Assembly: GCA_951799405.1 (NCBI GenBank)
Contig: CATOGX010000117.1
Location: forward strand, 1 to 64,000
Direction of reading: 5' to 3'
Source: Agapetus fuscipes
Taxonomy: Eukaryota; Arthropoda; Insecta; Trichoptera; Glossosomatidae
DNA length: 64,000 nucleotides
The stretch's first letter is position 1, and the number at the start of each line of letters is the position of its first letter. Position numbers and translations under genes: made by a program. This document shows positions 54,101 through 63,477 of the stretch, piece by piece. Below the pieces are notes generated by a model, which saw only the letters and a program-made list of their open reading frames with translations, had not been told where the DNA came from and did not search any database.

Positions 54101-54966
54101 TAGATGTGCGTTTTGAACCTATTTGACCACATACAATTGCTTTGTGTTTACAAACAATAGTAATAAAAGAAAGAAAACTTTCCGACTTCAAAGTTTTAAT
54201 GTGTTATTTTCAATATTTATATTTTTATTCGTATTTTTTTACGCTCGTATCGCAGCAGACGAGGAGATAGTTTTTGTAATACACGTTGTCTTTAACCCAT
54301 ATGCTCTGCGTGTGTGAGGGAGAAGTACCGTGCGGTAGAGAGGTTGGACAAGCAAGCGGCACAGATCCCACGTCCGAGCCCTTTGAAGAACAAAGGGAGA
54401 CTGATTCATTTTGAACAGAATTTTAAAGGTTTGCGAAATAAGGAAAAAATCCATGAAAAAAAATATTTTGACTATTTGTTTTGTTGTTATAGGTTTACAA
54501 AAGACTTTATCTACATGGGATTTTTTTTATTTTTTTTTTTAAACATTGAATGTCGGAAAAAAACGTGTACGAAAAATACAAAAAAAAAAGAAATTTTGCA
54601 ATATTCAAAAGGTAAAATAATGAAAACAATATTAAATTTCAAAAAAGTAATCTGATCATGCCTTCAATAAACTCTTTTAAAATTATTCTATCATAGAAAA
54701 AATTAAGATTTTTTTTTTTGATTTTGGAGGATATGCTTTTTAGCAAAGCTCTTTCTGCAACTAGCAAAAACAAGTCCAGATTAAGCTTTGATTTATATAC
54801 GTAAATAATTTATTTGACTTTTTAAAAAAATATGATATATAGTTTAAGCATTGATTTATCTTACGTAATTTTTTGAAATATTAATTTATGTCTTAATGAT
54901 GCTCTAAAAAAATAAATTAAAACATACTTTTAAAAAAAAAATCTTGAATATGCGTGGAGCGCACCC

Positions 54967-55756
54967 TTAAGGCTAATTTTAAATTATTAAATGCATCCTC
55001 AGATTCTTTTGACCAATTAAAATTGTTCTGACCTTTTTTACCTCTCAATAATTTATTTAGTGGATATGATATCTCACTGCAGTTTCGTATAACTTTTCTA
55101 TAAAATCCTACCAAACCTAAAAACATTCGTAGTTGTTTTAAATTTTTCGGTGAAGGATATTCCTCTATAATCTTGACTTTATTTGAATCTGGCCTTAATC
55201 CATTTTCATCAATAATGTATCCCAAATATTTTAAACTATCTTTGCAAAATTCACATTTTGAAAATTTTACCGTTAACCCAGCTTCTTGTAATATATTTTT
55301 AACTTGTTTTAATAAATTTAAATGTGAATTGAAATCTTCGTTAATAATAATTAAGTCATCGAAATAACAAAATATGTTAGTATCAAATTTAGGTCCAAAT
55401 AACTTGTCTAATAAACGCTGTGTTTCAGAACTTGAATTTTTTAAACCGAACGGCATTTTTGTGAATTGAAACAACCCTCTATTTGGTACGACGAAGGCAG
55501 TTTTTTCTTTGGACGATTCTTCTAGTGGAATTTGCCAAAACGCCTTGCTTAAATCTATTGAAGAGATATATTTGGCATTTCGTAAATTTGCCAAAACTTG
55601 ATTTAAATTTGGAATGGGATAGTTATCTCGTTTTGTTACTTCATTGAGTCTTCTAGAGTCCAAACAGAATCTAGGCGTTCCATCCTTTTTAATTACAATC
55701 ACAACAGGACTGGACCACGAAGATTTGGATTGTTCAACTATACCTTCTTTTAACAT
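54967..55756 (-). pseudogene. Gypsy-2 reverse transcriptase, ends at the TTAA junction
   Basis: Frame open from about 56150 down to the TTAA at 54970. Motifs: EHRIQTEGPPIKQKYYPLSP, RFCLDSRRLNEVTKRDN, SSIDLSKAFWQIPL (first Asp), MPFGLKNSSSETQRLLD, and FCYFDDLIII, an unusual YFDD active site. LGYIIDENGLRPD and the connection FLGLVGFYRKVIRN follow. Downstream of 54967 the frame reads through block sequence to 54917, which is not part of the gene. Confidence 0.9.
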
Positions 55757-56225
55757 TTTATCTAACTCTGTGTTAACCTGTCTCTGTCTTGCTGGACTGA
55801 GTGGATAATACTTTTGTTTTATTGGAGGACCTTCTGTCTGAATTCTGTGTTCAATGAGGTTTGTGCATCCTAAGCCTATTTTTTCATAAGAGATGTCCTT
55901 GAAATCATTTTCTATTGTTTTTAATTGCTGTAATTGGTTATCTGTTAATTTAGTTCTATTTGTAATTTTAACTAATTCACTAATATTTTTGCTATTTGAA
56001 TATGTAATTTTACTTATTAAACTCGGTTCTAATTCAAATTTTATCCAAAAATCTATTCCAAAAATTAAGTCTTGTTGTAAACCTTGTAAAACATAAAAAT
56101 CTACATGTTTTATTTGATTGTCACATTTTACCTCTAAATTTATTTTACCAAGTACCTATTTTTATATTTTTACCATTTGCTAACGAGATATTATCATGGG
56201 TTTGTATAATTTTGTAATTTCTTTG

Positions 56226-57395
56226 TTAAAAATAATCAAATGTTTTTTCATTGATTGCAGAAATAGATGCACCTGAATCTAGTAAACCTGTAAAATTTTT
56301 GTTCTCAATATTTACTGTTAAAAATGGTATTTTATCAAATTGTTTAGCAAAAATGAGTGGTGCAATTTGATAATTTTTATTAAAAATTTGAATGAAATTA
56401 AGCCAGCTCTTCATTTCTGATTTTTGTGTTTGTATTGAAGGCCGACTATCTACAAGTTTTTTTGAACTACTATTGTATGTCGTATTTGTTCTGTTTTGTA
56501 TATTTATATTTCTGTTCATTTTTGTTTTGTCTGTATAATCATTTTTTTTATTTTTAACAAAACAATCTTTTTGTACATGTCCTGTACGCTTACATGAGTA
56601 ACAGATTACTGTGTGTTTTTTAAAATTTCCATTTTTTATAAAACAATTTCTTTCCACATGCCCTCTTTTATTACAAAAGTGGCATACTATATTATTTGTG
56701 AAACTTCTACATTTATTCTGTATGTAATCTAATTTTCTATTTTTAGTCCAACAATCTATTTCATCATGTCCTAATTTATTACAAAAATTGCATTTTTGCA
56801 TTACATTTTTCTCTTCTGTGTCATTCATTACATTCAAATTCTTACATTCATTAAATTTTATAAATGATTCAAACTTGCTACATATTGTAGATAATTCCTC
56901 TGTATTTTTAATTTGAGATGTTATCAGTAAAGTTGCATATTTTTCTGACAATCCATGAATTATTATGTCCATAAGTTCCTTATCGTGCATTCTTTTATTT
57001 AATAAATTATTTTTTGATTTTACCTTTAAAATATAAACTGATGCATTATCATGACCTTGTACCATATTTAAAATTTCTAACTTAAGATTCCTTTGAAAGT
57101 CATATTTTTCAAATTGTTGTAAGAATTTGGTTTTAAAAAATTTCCAATCAAATTCACAATTAATTGCTCTGTACCAAGTTAACGCAAAATCTGTTAAAAA
57201 TATAGGCATACACTCTACCAAATAATCTAATTTTAATTTGTAGACTTAGGCTAATTCTTCTAACCTTATTATAAATTCATTTGGTTCACTTTCACCATTA
57301 AAAGATATTTTTAATTTGAGAGGATCAAAATTTATGGACTCCATTGTGCTACTTTCTAAATCCTTTTTATTATTTATTTTTTTAGATTTCGTCAT
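56226..57395 (-). pseudogene. Gypsy-2 gag and protease, with an internal stop
   Basis: ATG at 57395 starts MTKSKKINNKKDLESS; an in-frame TAA at 57248-57246 interrupts what is otherwise one frame (ILFNGESE-like gag entry, then FLTDFALTWYRAINCEFDW). Three zinc knuckles are visible: CNFCNKLGHDEIDC, CHFCNKRGHVERNC and CYSCKRTGHVQKDC. The retropepsin motif GLLDSGASISAINEK follows and the frame ends just after it; the pro-pol continuation is in another frame. Three knuckles exceed the single one in gypsy-1. Confidence 0.87.
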
Positions 57396-58452
57396 TTGCT
57401 GTATATTTTCAATTTGTGTAATGAGAAAAAATCATTTCATCTCAAAAAAAAATTTCATACAAATTAAATATAACACCATCTATATATATTTATCTAAACT
57501 GATTTGAAACAAACTGGTTCATGTCCATTCTTCTTTTTTCTGTGACGTTCGATTTTTGAATTTCCATTCTTCTGAACGTAATGTAGGTAGTTTGAATTCT
57601 CTCACCTTCAATATTTTCAAAACAGCGTTTCAAATCTTGTAATTTCTTGTTGTTAATAGGGTATTTTCACATTTTTCTTTTTTTTGTGATTTAAATTCGT
57701 TTATGCTTTATTAGCCCAAAACTTCTTGAATTTTAATTTTAGTTGTATTTTTAGCAAAGTTATAAGCATTTTAAAATCGATTTTTGAATTTTCGCGCCTA
57801 AACGCTACTAGATGAAATTTTCTCGCGTGACGTCACGGTCTTGTAAACAACGCCGTGTCAACTGACAGCCCTCACATTCATGTAATTCAAACATCGCTTT
57901 TTAATGTTTACACCGTTGAGGCTGTTATTTTTCAACAAGTTTGTGTGTTTCTTTAAAAACATTTCATTTGTTTCTGTTGTTTTCATTTGTTTCTGTTGTC
58001 AACAACACATGTCAACAGAGTATGGAATGTCAATCAAAGAAAGTGACGTCAACATATGACGTCACAGCACCGGAAATAGAAAAAGCAGATCTCATATCCG
58101 TTTAAAAACTTGTCCAAATTTCTATATTTTCTTTTTTAAATATAAAATCGAAAAAAAATATTTTCGACTTCAAATCAACATATTATTATTTGATTTTTCG
58201 AAATCTATCAAAATAATATACTTTTTATCATATGCCTCACTATTGCAAATACCCTATTGTATAAGTCAATGTCTTCACAACCTTTTAACGTCATGTTGAT
58301 GCTTTCACAAAGGAAATAAATAAATCTGTCCAATTTTAATTATTTCATATATTGTATTGTTTTGAATGTCATTTGTTGAAATCGACTGTCATTTGATTTT
58401 TGTTTGTGAAAAATTTTCTTCATAGGAATTTCATTTACAGATTTTTTCTTTT
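57396..58452 (-). other. Gypsy-2 5' leader with a nested MITE
   Basis: No coding. Most of it (57659-58254) is an apparent MITE; the remainder is leader between primer site and gag. Confidence 0.55.
57659..58254. mobile_element. TA-flanked MITE with GGGTATTT ends
   Basis: Ends GGGTATTTTCACA and (reverse complement) GGGTATTTGCAAT; TA on both sides (57657-57658, 58255-58256). Several TGACGTCA-type palindromes lie inside (57828, 58025, 58056). Short ends make the call tentative. Confidence 0.5.
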
Positions 58453-58465
58453 ACGTTGGGCGCCA
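58453..58465 (-). promoter_or_regulatory. Gypsy-2 primer binding site, tRNA-Lys type
   Basis: Minus strand TGGCGCCCAACGT, three bases inside the 5' LTR, matches the 3' end of insect tRNA-Lys(CUU) as I recall it (ACGTTGGGCGCCA). Confidence 0.8.
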
Positions 58466-58468
58466 AAA

Positions 58469-58866
58469 TGTGAGGGTTTTTCTTTTGATAGTATTCAATT
58501 AGGATGTTTGTAATATGTGAGGATATTCACTGCTAACTTTTCGTTCGTTCAAAATCCGCTTCAAGACTCAAGCCGTGCTCAAGAGAACTCTCTCACACCA
58601 TTTGTGGCTCTGCTACAAATCACTTAATAATATCACTTATAAAACAGATAAGGAATCAAACATTTAAACACACTTTATTATTCCACAATCACAATGTATA
58701 TATAATAAACCACAGCAATATTAATTATGACCAAATTCACATGCTTCTGGCTCTCCCGCCAGGGAAGCTTCCTCTCTATCTTTCTGCATTCTTTTGTTTT
58801 CCTTTTTCCATTCAAATTCAAATCTCATGTTCCATTCCACCAAACAAACAAATTCATCCCGTTACA
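58469..58866 (-). repeat. Gypsy-2 LTR (5' LTR in element orientation)
   Basis: 398 bp, about four differences from 33152-33549, followed by the target duplication GCTC. Confidence 0.93.
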
Positions 58867-59199
58867 GCTCCTAGAGGATATACTCCTAGAGGCCCTGTTG
58901 ACTGGTTTCCAGAGGAATGCCAAGTACTACAACTTGAGGAGGAAGCAAGTGACGTATGCAGTCGGAGAGACAGTGTGGCGCAGGAATTTCGCCCAGTCCA
59001 ATGCTGCTACGTTCTTTTCAGCCAAGTTGGCGCCTCGCTTTGTACCTACCAAAGTGTCGGCCAAGCTGTCAGAAACGGTGTACACCCTGGCGGACGTGGA
59101 TGGAAAAGCTGTGGGGAACTATCACGTGAAGGATATTCTCAAGGCTGGACCTACTATGGCGGAAGCGTCAACTACTTTCCTACGAGGAAACGAGAATTA
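58867..59199 (+). pseudogene. Gypsy-1 integrase C-terminus, displaced by gypsy-2
   Basis: In the frame ending at 59198-59200 it encodes GFQRNAKYYNLRRKQVTY, VGETVWRRNFAQSNAATFF and GNYHVKDILKAG, matching the gypsy-2 integrase C-terminus (VYDQGDIVWRKNF, NKYHIKDIIK). A segment of about 80 codons present in gypsy-2 between GYTP and this part is missing, and a CTCCTAGAGG repeat flanks the insertion site. Confidence 0.82.
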
Positions 59200-59200
59200 G

Positions 59201-59930
59201 ATGCGTAAACTCATTTACAAACACCAAGATGTCTGCGATGTACACGCACGACGTCTTCTCTATAAACTGATTAATTACTCCATACCTTATTTTTGCATGT
59301 TCCATTTTTGTTCTGAAATATGACTTTGACCGTTCCCCGTTGAATTGGCCCTCAGCAGGGAGCACTGTTCGAAGTCATTCCGTTAATTTTTCTTAGCATC
59401 AAAACCTTTCTACATCAACACCTACTCGTTTGCTCCAGGGAGACCTGGTTGCTGTCCATTTGTATTTTAATTATTTAAATGAATGTTTCTTTTTCTTCTC
59501 ATGTGTTCTTTCAACTCGCATATTCATTTATGCTCAACTGCAGAAAACTGTCTGTTTTGTCTCCGACCCACAGTATCAACTCCTTGCGAGTTGGATCAGG
59601 TAATTTGGCCAGGTCGTGAGTCAGAATTCAACAGGTTCTCTTTGGAGAATGGATCTGTACTTTCTTTCTTGTTTACATGTTTTGGACGCGGGTTGTCTTT
59701 TGATTGCGGACTCAAAGTACACACTCTCATGAGTGATGTCAGGTAATTTGGCCAGGTCACAATCCAAGGTCACCAGCTGTATATCCAACACTGTACCTTC
59801 TTTTATATGTTTCATTGTTTTTGTATTTTGTTACTTTGTCCATGTTTATTTCCTTCATGATTTTTCAACTTTCCAAGTTTTGATAAAAACTTGGTGGCGC
59901 TCAAAAAGGGAACGAGAAGGAGAGCTGAGC
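59201..59930. other. Sequence downstream of gypsy-1, no gene
   Basis: May include the gypsy-1 3' end: CAGCAGGGAGCAC followed by TGTTCGAAG at 59353-59374 looks like a purine tract plus LTR start. No matching 5' LTR is found, so this stays open. Confidence 0.3.
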
Positions 59931-59937
59931 TAGTCCA

Positions 59938-60602
59938 GATGTAGACATCAAGAGAACATTTGTGAACATCATAGGCAATAAACCTTGACAAAGGTGGTAT
60001 GCTGCCGAACGCTGTAAATGCGTGGGAAGACGTAGCGAGCACGTCTTGAGAAAGGGTGGAGCCCTTGCCGGTAACGCTGCAGTGCGTTGGAGCAGTCCAA
60101 GGGGACTGGACACAATCTGGGATGATTGTGGGGCGCTTGGGAGAAGCGTGAGGAGTGGTTTGACGTAACCGGGATACTCCTGCAATCCAACAGGATTGGC
60201 AACGCCGGAGTGCGTTGGAAGTCTTACGAGACTTAAAGTCCGACGGGACTTGGTACCAGTCTGACGAGAATTGGGGGAGTCTGCTGACTCATTTTTTTAT
60301 ATCACCTTGGAGTGATGGGTACGCCAGGCTTGCATCTTCGGATGGCGCCAACGGATTGTACCCCTGTGTTTATTTATCATGTTATTTATTGACGGAAGGA
60401 AGGTTTTCGCCATGTGGGCAAAACCTGAGGACACACTGGAACCTAAGGAGAAGAGTGGTATGAAGATTGACCACCTCCTGAAGCCAGGCTAAGACTACTA
60501 AAAGCATTGTCAGCTGGGTCAGTCACCATGGCGTAGTGTTTGCCGGGGAGTTTAGTTATTGTCATGACGTACGTCGGCGTATACTGCACTGAGGCAGTAT
60601 AT
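59938..60602. other. Chain of short perfect hairpins
   Basis: Back-to-back inverted repeats with 4-8 bp stems and mostly 4-7 base loops. Examples: ACCTT-GACA-AAGGT (59982), AAGACGT/ACGTCTT (60027), AAGGG/CCCTT (60052), AACGC/GCGTT (60073), AGTCC/GGACT (60094), CACAATC/GATTGTG (60111), CAATCC-AACA-GGATTG (60183), AACGC/GCGTT (60201), AAGTCT-TACG-AGACTT (60219), AAGTCC-GACG-GGACTT (60236), GAGTC-TGCT-GACTC (60277), CATC-TTCG-GATG (60333), AGGTTTT/AAAACCT (60401), TATACTGC/GCAGTATA (60580). GC-richer than the surroundings. No protein-coding call supported. Confidence 0.75.
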
Positions 60603-60609
60603 ACCGAAT

Positions 60610-61823
60610 GGTGACTTACTCGAAACCCCTCAGAAGGACTTGCTTCGGGGCGTACGCTAGTTACCACCCTATACCTGCCCGGGCAATGATCAACGCTTCT
60701 TCGTTGTTCATTGAAGCAAAAACCCTAGCACCCAACTTTGTGACTAGGGCTAGAGTCCTAAATCGTCGCTGGTCGGAGCGGTCAAGAAATGCCGACAGAG
60801 TGTGGTCAGTACTGTGTGTCTTCAGACCGGTATTGTCACATCTTGAGCAGGAGATCTTCACCTCTACTTCAAATACCACAACATCTGTCTAATATTTTTG
60901 TATTTTCTCATGTAATTTATGTATGTAATATGTATACCCTGTACTTCATGTATATAATAGGTATAACCTGTACTTCCCAATCCCAGGATTACCTGTGTTA
61001 AATAGTAAGATCAGTGTGCTACGCCCTCTTTGGGTTGCACTGGCCAATGAACGGGCCACCTCATTGTTTTTCCATGGTGTTCCTACCTCCTTTCCGCCTC
61101 TCTTGGTTTCTTATCGGTTCTTCCAAAAGACTGTGAATCGAACCGAAGGATCATAAGTAGTTAGATCCTTTCCTTTTGTAACCCACATGTAACAGACAAC
61201 TTGTTATTGTTTTGTTTGAGAGCTCACCACGCTGTACTTATTGACTGCTTGCTGGATGATTTTGGTCTGTTAGGCAGGTAGATACCTAAAAATATATTTA
61301 TGTGTACAAAGGCAAAAATTTTGTGTTTTCAAAAGCAATAAGTGGAAAAACGAGCTAGACTCGTTAGTGCTTTAGGGTCCTGTACCCCAAATGTGAAATG
61401 TGTGCCACCTTTCAAACTTAGAACAAAGACCAAATTCTATCGTTTAATAATCATGACTTAAATTTTTATTATTTTATAAGAACAAAACATCACTTTTACA
61501 ATTTCATTTTATTTTGTCTTAACTATGTAATGTACAAATTTGTTTCTGTGTCAATTTCAATTTGCTTTGTCTCATAATATTTTACACAATTTCTTATACA
61601 TATTTTAAACCTGTTTCAGAGCTACCTGTGTACAATTCATGTCGTCTGCGTACGACCTCTTCTCTGTATGTCTTGTTCAACCACCGCCACCTACGCTTCG
61701 CACTGACTGGTATACTGTTAAACAAATATTTTAAACTAACTATGTCTGAACACAACGCCAAAAACTCACTTCACTGGATTCTCTGCGCGTGGTGCGTTTT
61801 TACCTCAGCGACGAGCGGGAATG
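60610..61823. other. No gene recognised
   Basis: CCCTAG/CTAGGG (60723, 60743) continues the hairpin habit for about 150 bp; beyond 60900 the sequence is AT-rich without a supported feature. Confidence 0.35.
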
Positions 61824-61872
61824 TCAGGTAGCTAGAATGTCAGATAGCTACCTGTTAACAAAAGAAGAAGAA
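61824..61872 (+). repeat. LINE-J 3' terminus
   Basis: GTCAGGTAGCTAGAATGTCA, GATAGCTACCTG and AAGAAGAAGAAG match 21747-21799. The following about 40 bases up to the Harbinger end also match 21800-21839. Confidence 0.8.
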
Positions 61873-62396
61873 GACATATTTAATATGACCTGTCAAAACA
61901 TTATACCTTATGGCTCAGTTTAGACACACGAAATTTTTTTGAAAAAGTTTCGATAGTGACGTCAAGCAAGATGGCCGCTCCAAAGTGACAGATGTTGGCA
62001 ATTTTGATATTATGATGATTTTTAAAAAATGCCCCATGACTCGCTTATTTCGTAATGTTGGTCAGACTGAGTTGTCAGAAATTTCCACTTCGGAGTTAAA
62101 ATTTCTGAAAAGTCATAGACAATAATGCTATGGACTCGACATGTACTCGACACGTATTTGGTATTTTGAAAGTTGTTTGGTAAATTAAAATGTAGGAAGC
62201 TATCTATTGGGTAAGTATTTAAAGTAGAAGACATAAGCATATTGTTTGTAATTAAGTAAATAAAATATTTTTTTTTCGAAATAAAAAAAAAATAGGTATT
62301 CGTGACACAGAGTTATAAAAAAATACTTGCGGAGTTAAAACTCGAAAGCTTGAATGTTTTTAACAGTTAGAATCTGTGTTTGAATCGATTCTTAAA

Positions 62397-63471
62397 ATGG
62401 ACTCAAAATATTCGTGGACTGTTATTACAACAAAAAAACTAATAGAGGAGCTAGAAAAACATGAACTTTTGTACAACCCCCGAAGCATCCATTATACCAA
62501 CAAAGTACTAAAACGGGAGGCATTAAAAAATATATCGGATGAATTAAATAAGCTCCAGGAAGGATGCTCCTGGGAGCTTGTGCAGAAAAAAATAAAGGGA
62601 CTTAGGATCTCATACTTGGCCGAGAGAATGAAGGTAAGTTACTGAATATTACCTTTTTTGCATAATGTGTATGATGTCTCACCTGAATCTTTCATTATCC
62701 ACTTTTCTTTCGATTTCAAAACTTACAGGTTAGGTAGCTACTCTTGAATGATCATATTGCACAATGGTAATGCCGTCACTCACTTGTATAGAGATACCTA
62801 CTTCTGAAAAAAATGTCTCCAAACCTATAATCTAAGTTACAAGGATATATCAACATTCAAACCAAAATGGGGGGGGGGGGGTAGGTGTGACGCCACAGAG
62901 TAAAGGAAGATGAGTACAACGCAAAGAATTCCCAACCAGTTTACGTCAACACGCATCCGCGAAGACATTGAAGACCGCCACGGCGCTTTGAAAACTCGCC
63001 TTGAAGATGCTTTCTACTCGTGAAAGCAAAACGTCGGCAGATGTGGGAGCTGCAAGTAGAACATGGTCAAACCCAAAAGAACACAAAAGTGATTTATTTA
63101 TTATTAACACCGGCCATGAAAGTGAAAGTTTTAAACTTTATTTAAAATATTTTAACTTAAACAAACTGCATTGTCCCTTGACTACTTGCTATGTTTACAT
63201 TGTGTATACTTACAATATTTTTTTTTGTTCTTTATAAGAAAATTTATATTAATCTTTCAAATTGCCTTCAAAAATAATTGTTTTGTTTCAGATTTCCAAT
63301 AGCAGGAAAAGTGGAGCCGATGGAGAGGATGTATATGTGCCTAGTGTATATTGGTTTCAAATGTTAAAATTTTTGGAGGCTACCACCACAGCAGACACAT
63401 CGGTGTCCAACATCCCTCTTGAGCCCACATGTGTTCTTGATGAACACAATTATTTTATTCTGTTGATGTAA
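62397..63471 (+). CDS. Harbinger-associated MADF-like protein, two exons
   Basis: Exon 62397-62633 (ATG in TTAAAATGG; an upstream in-frame open stretch has no ATG) ends at a perfect donor GTAAGT. Exon 63292-63471 follows TTTGTTTCAG, phase 0. About 138 residues: TTKKLIEELEKHELLYNPRS, then YTNKVLKREALKNISDEL and SWELVQKKIKGLRISYL, the three-helix MADF layout (L-I-E..P.LY......Y.n...k..aw..i), then SNSRKSGADGEDVYVPSVYW. Some Harbinger elements use a MADF protein instead of the Myb type as the DNA-binding partner. The intron (62634-63291) has a poly-G run and a LINE-T tail scrap. Confidence 0.72.
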
Positions 63472-63477
63472 GTTGTT

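Larger units (their letters stand above)
35904..54966. mobile_element. 19,063-bp block inserted at a TTAA of gypsy-2
   Basis: TTAA is present on both sides (35900-35903, 54967-54970). Taking out the block and one TTAA leaves gypsy-2 open in the same codon phase across the reverse transcriptase/RNase H boundary. Ends: left CGACGCTGTCTCAATATTTT, right (inward) GGGTGCGCTCCACGCATATT; these are only weakly alike. The right end matches an internal TTAAGGGGGCGCTC at 49717. The block carries Harbinger, LINE, MITE, palindrome and SINE insertions. Confidence 0.75.
49721..54966. mobile_element. Possible TTAA element forming the right end of the 19-kb block
   Basis: TTAA plus GGGGGCGCTC at 49717-49730 faces GGGTGCGCTC plus TTAA at 54957-54970 (minus). 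The shared ten bases with one mismatch, both directly inside TTAA, look like short piggyBac-type inverted repeats. The interior is a cluster of SINEs and LINE-T tails; no transposase. 54100-54966 is AT-rich with no gene. Confidence 0.5.
33152..58866 (-). mobile_element. Gypsy-2 LTR retrotransposon, split by a 19-kb TTAA insertion
   Basis: LTRs of 398 bp at each end (TGTGAGGG to CGTTACA) differ at about four positions. Target duplication GCTC (33148-33151, 58867-58870). Minus-strand order is LTR, tRNA-Lys primer site, gag, protease, reverse transcriptase, then the foreign block 35904-54966, then RNase H, integrase, LTR. Without the block the element is about 6.65 kb, a normal gypsy length. Coding has a stop in gag and frame breaks after protease and before integrase. 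Protein similarity puts it in the same lineage as gypsy-1. Confidence 0.92.

Noticed and set aside
35904..54966. Polinton/Maverick or viral-type giant transposon
   Set aside because: No DNA polymerase B, retroviral-type integrase, ATPase or capsid-like ORF is seen in the block, and the duplication is TTAA rather than 6 bp.
59969..60202. Overlapping ORFs of 77-94 codons on the minus strand in the hairpin region
   Set aside because: Low-complexity Ser/Leu/Pro translations without motif; the open frames are better explained by repeated GC-rich hairpin sequence.
62850..62885. Poly-G/GC-rich start as a gene boundary or origin
   Set aside because: A simple G run in an intron next to a LINE-T tail scrap; nothing else supports function.
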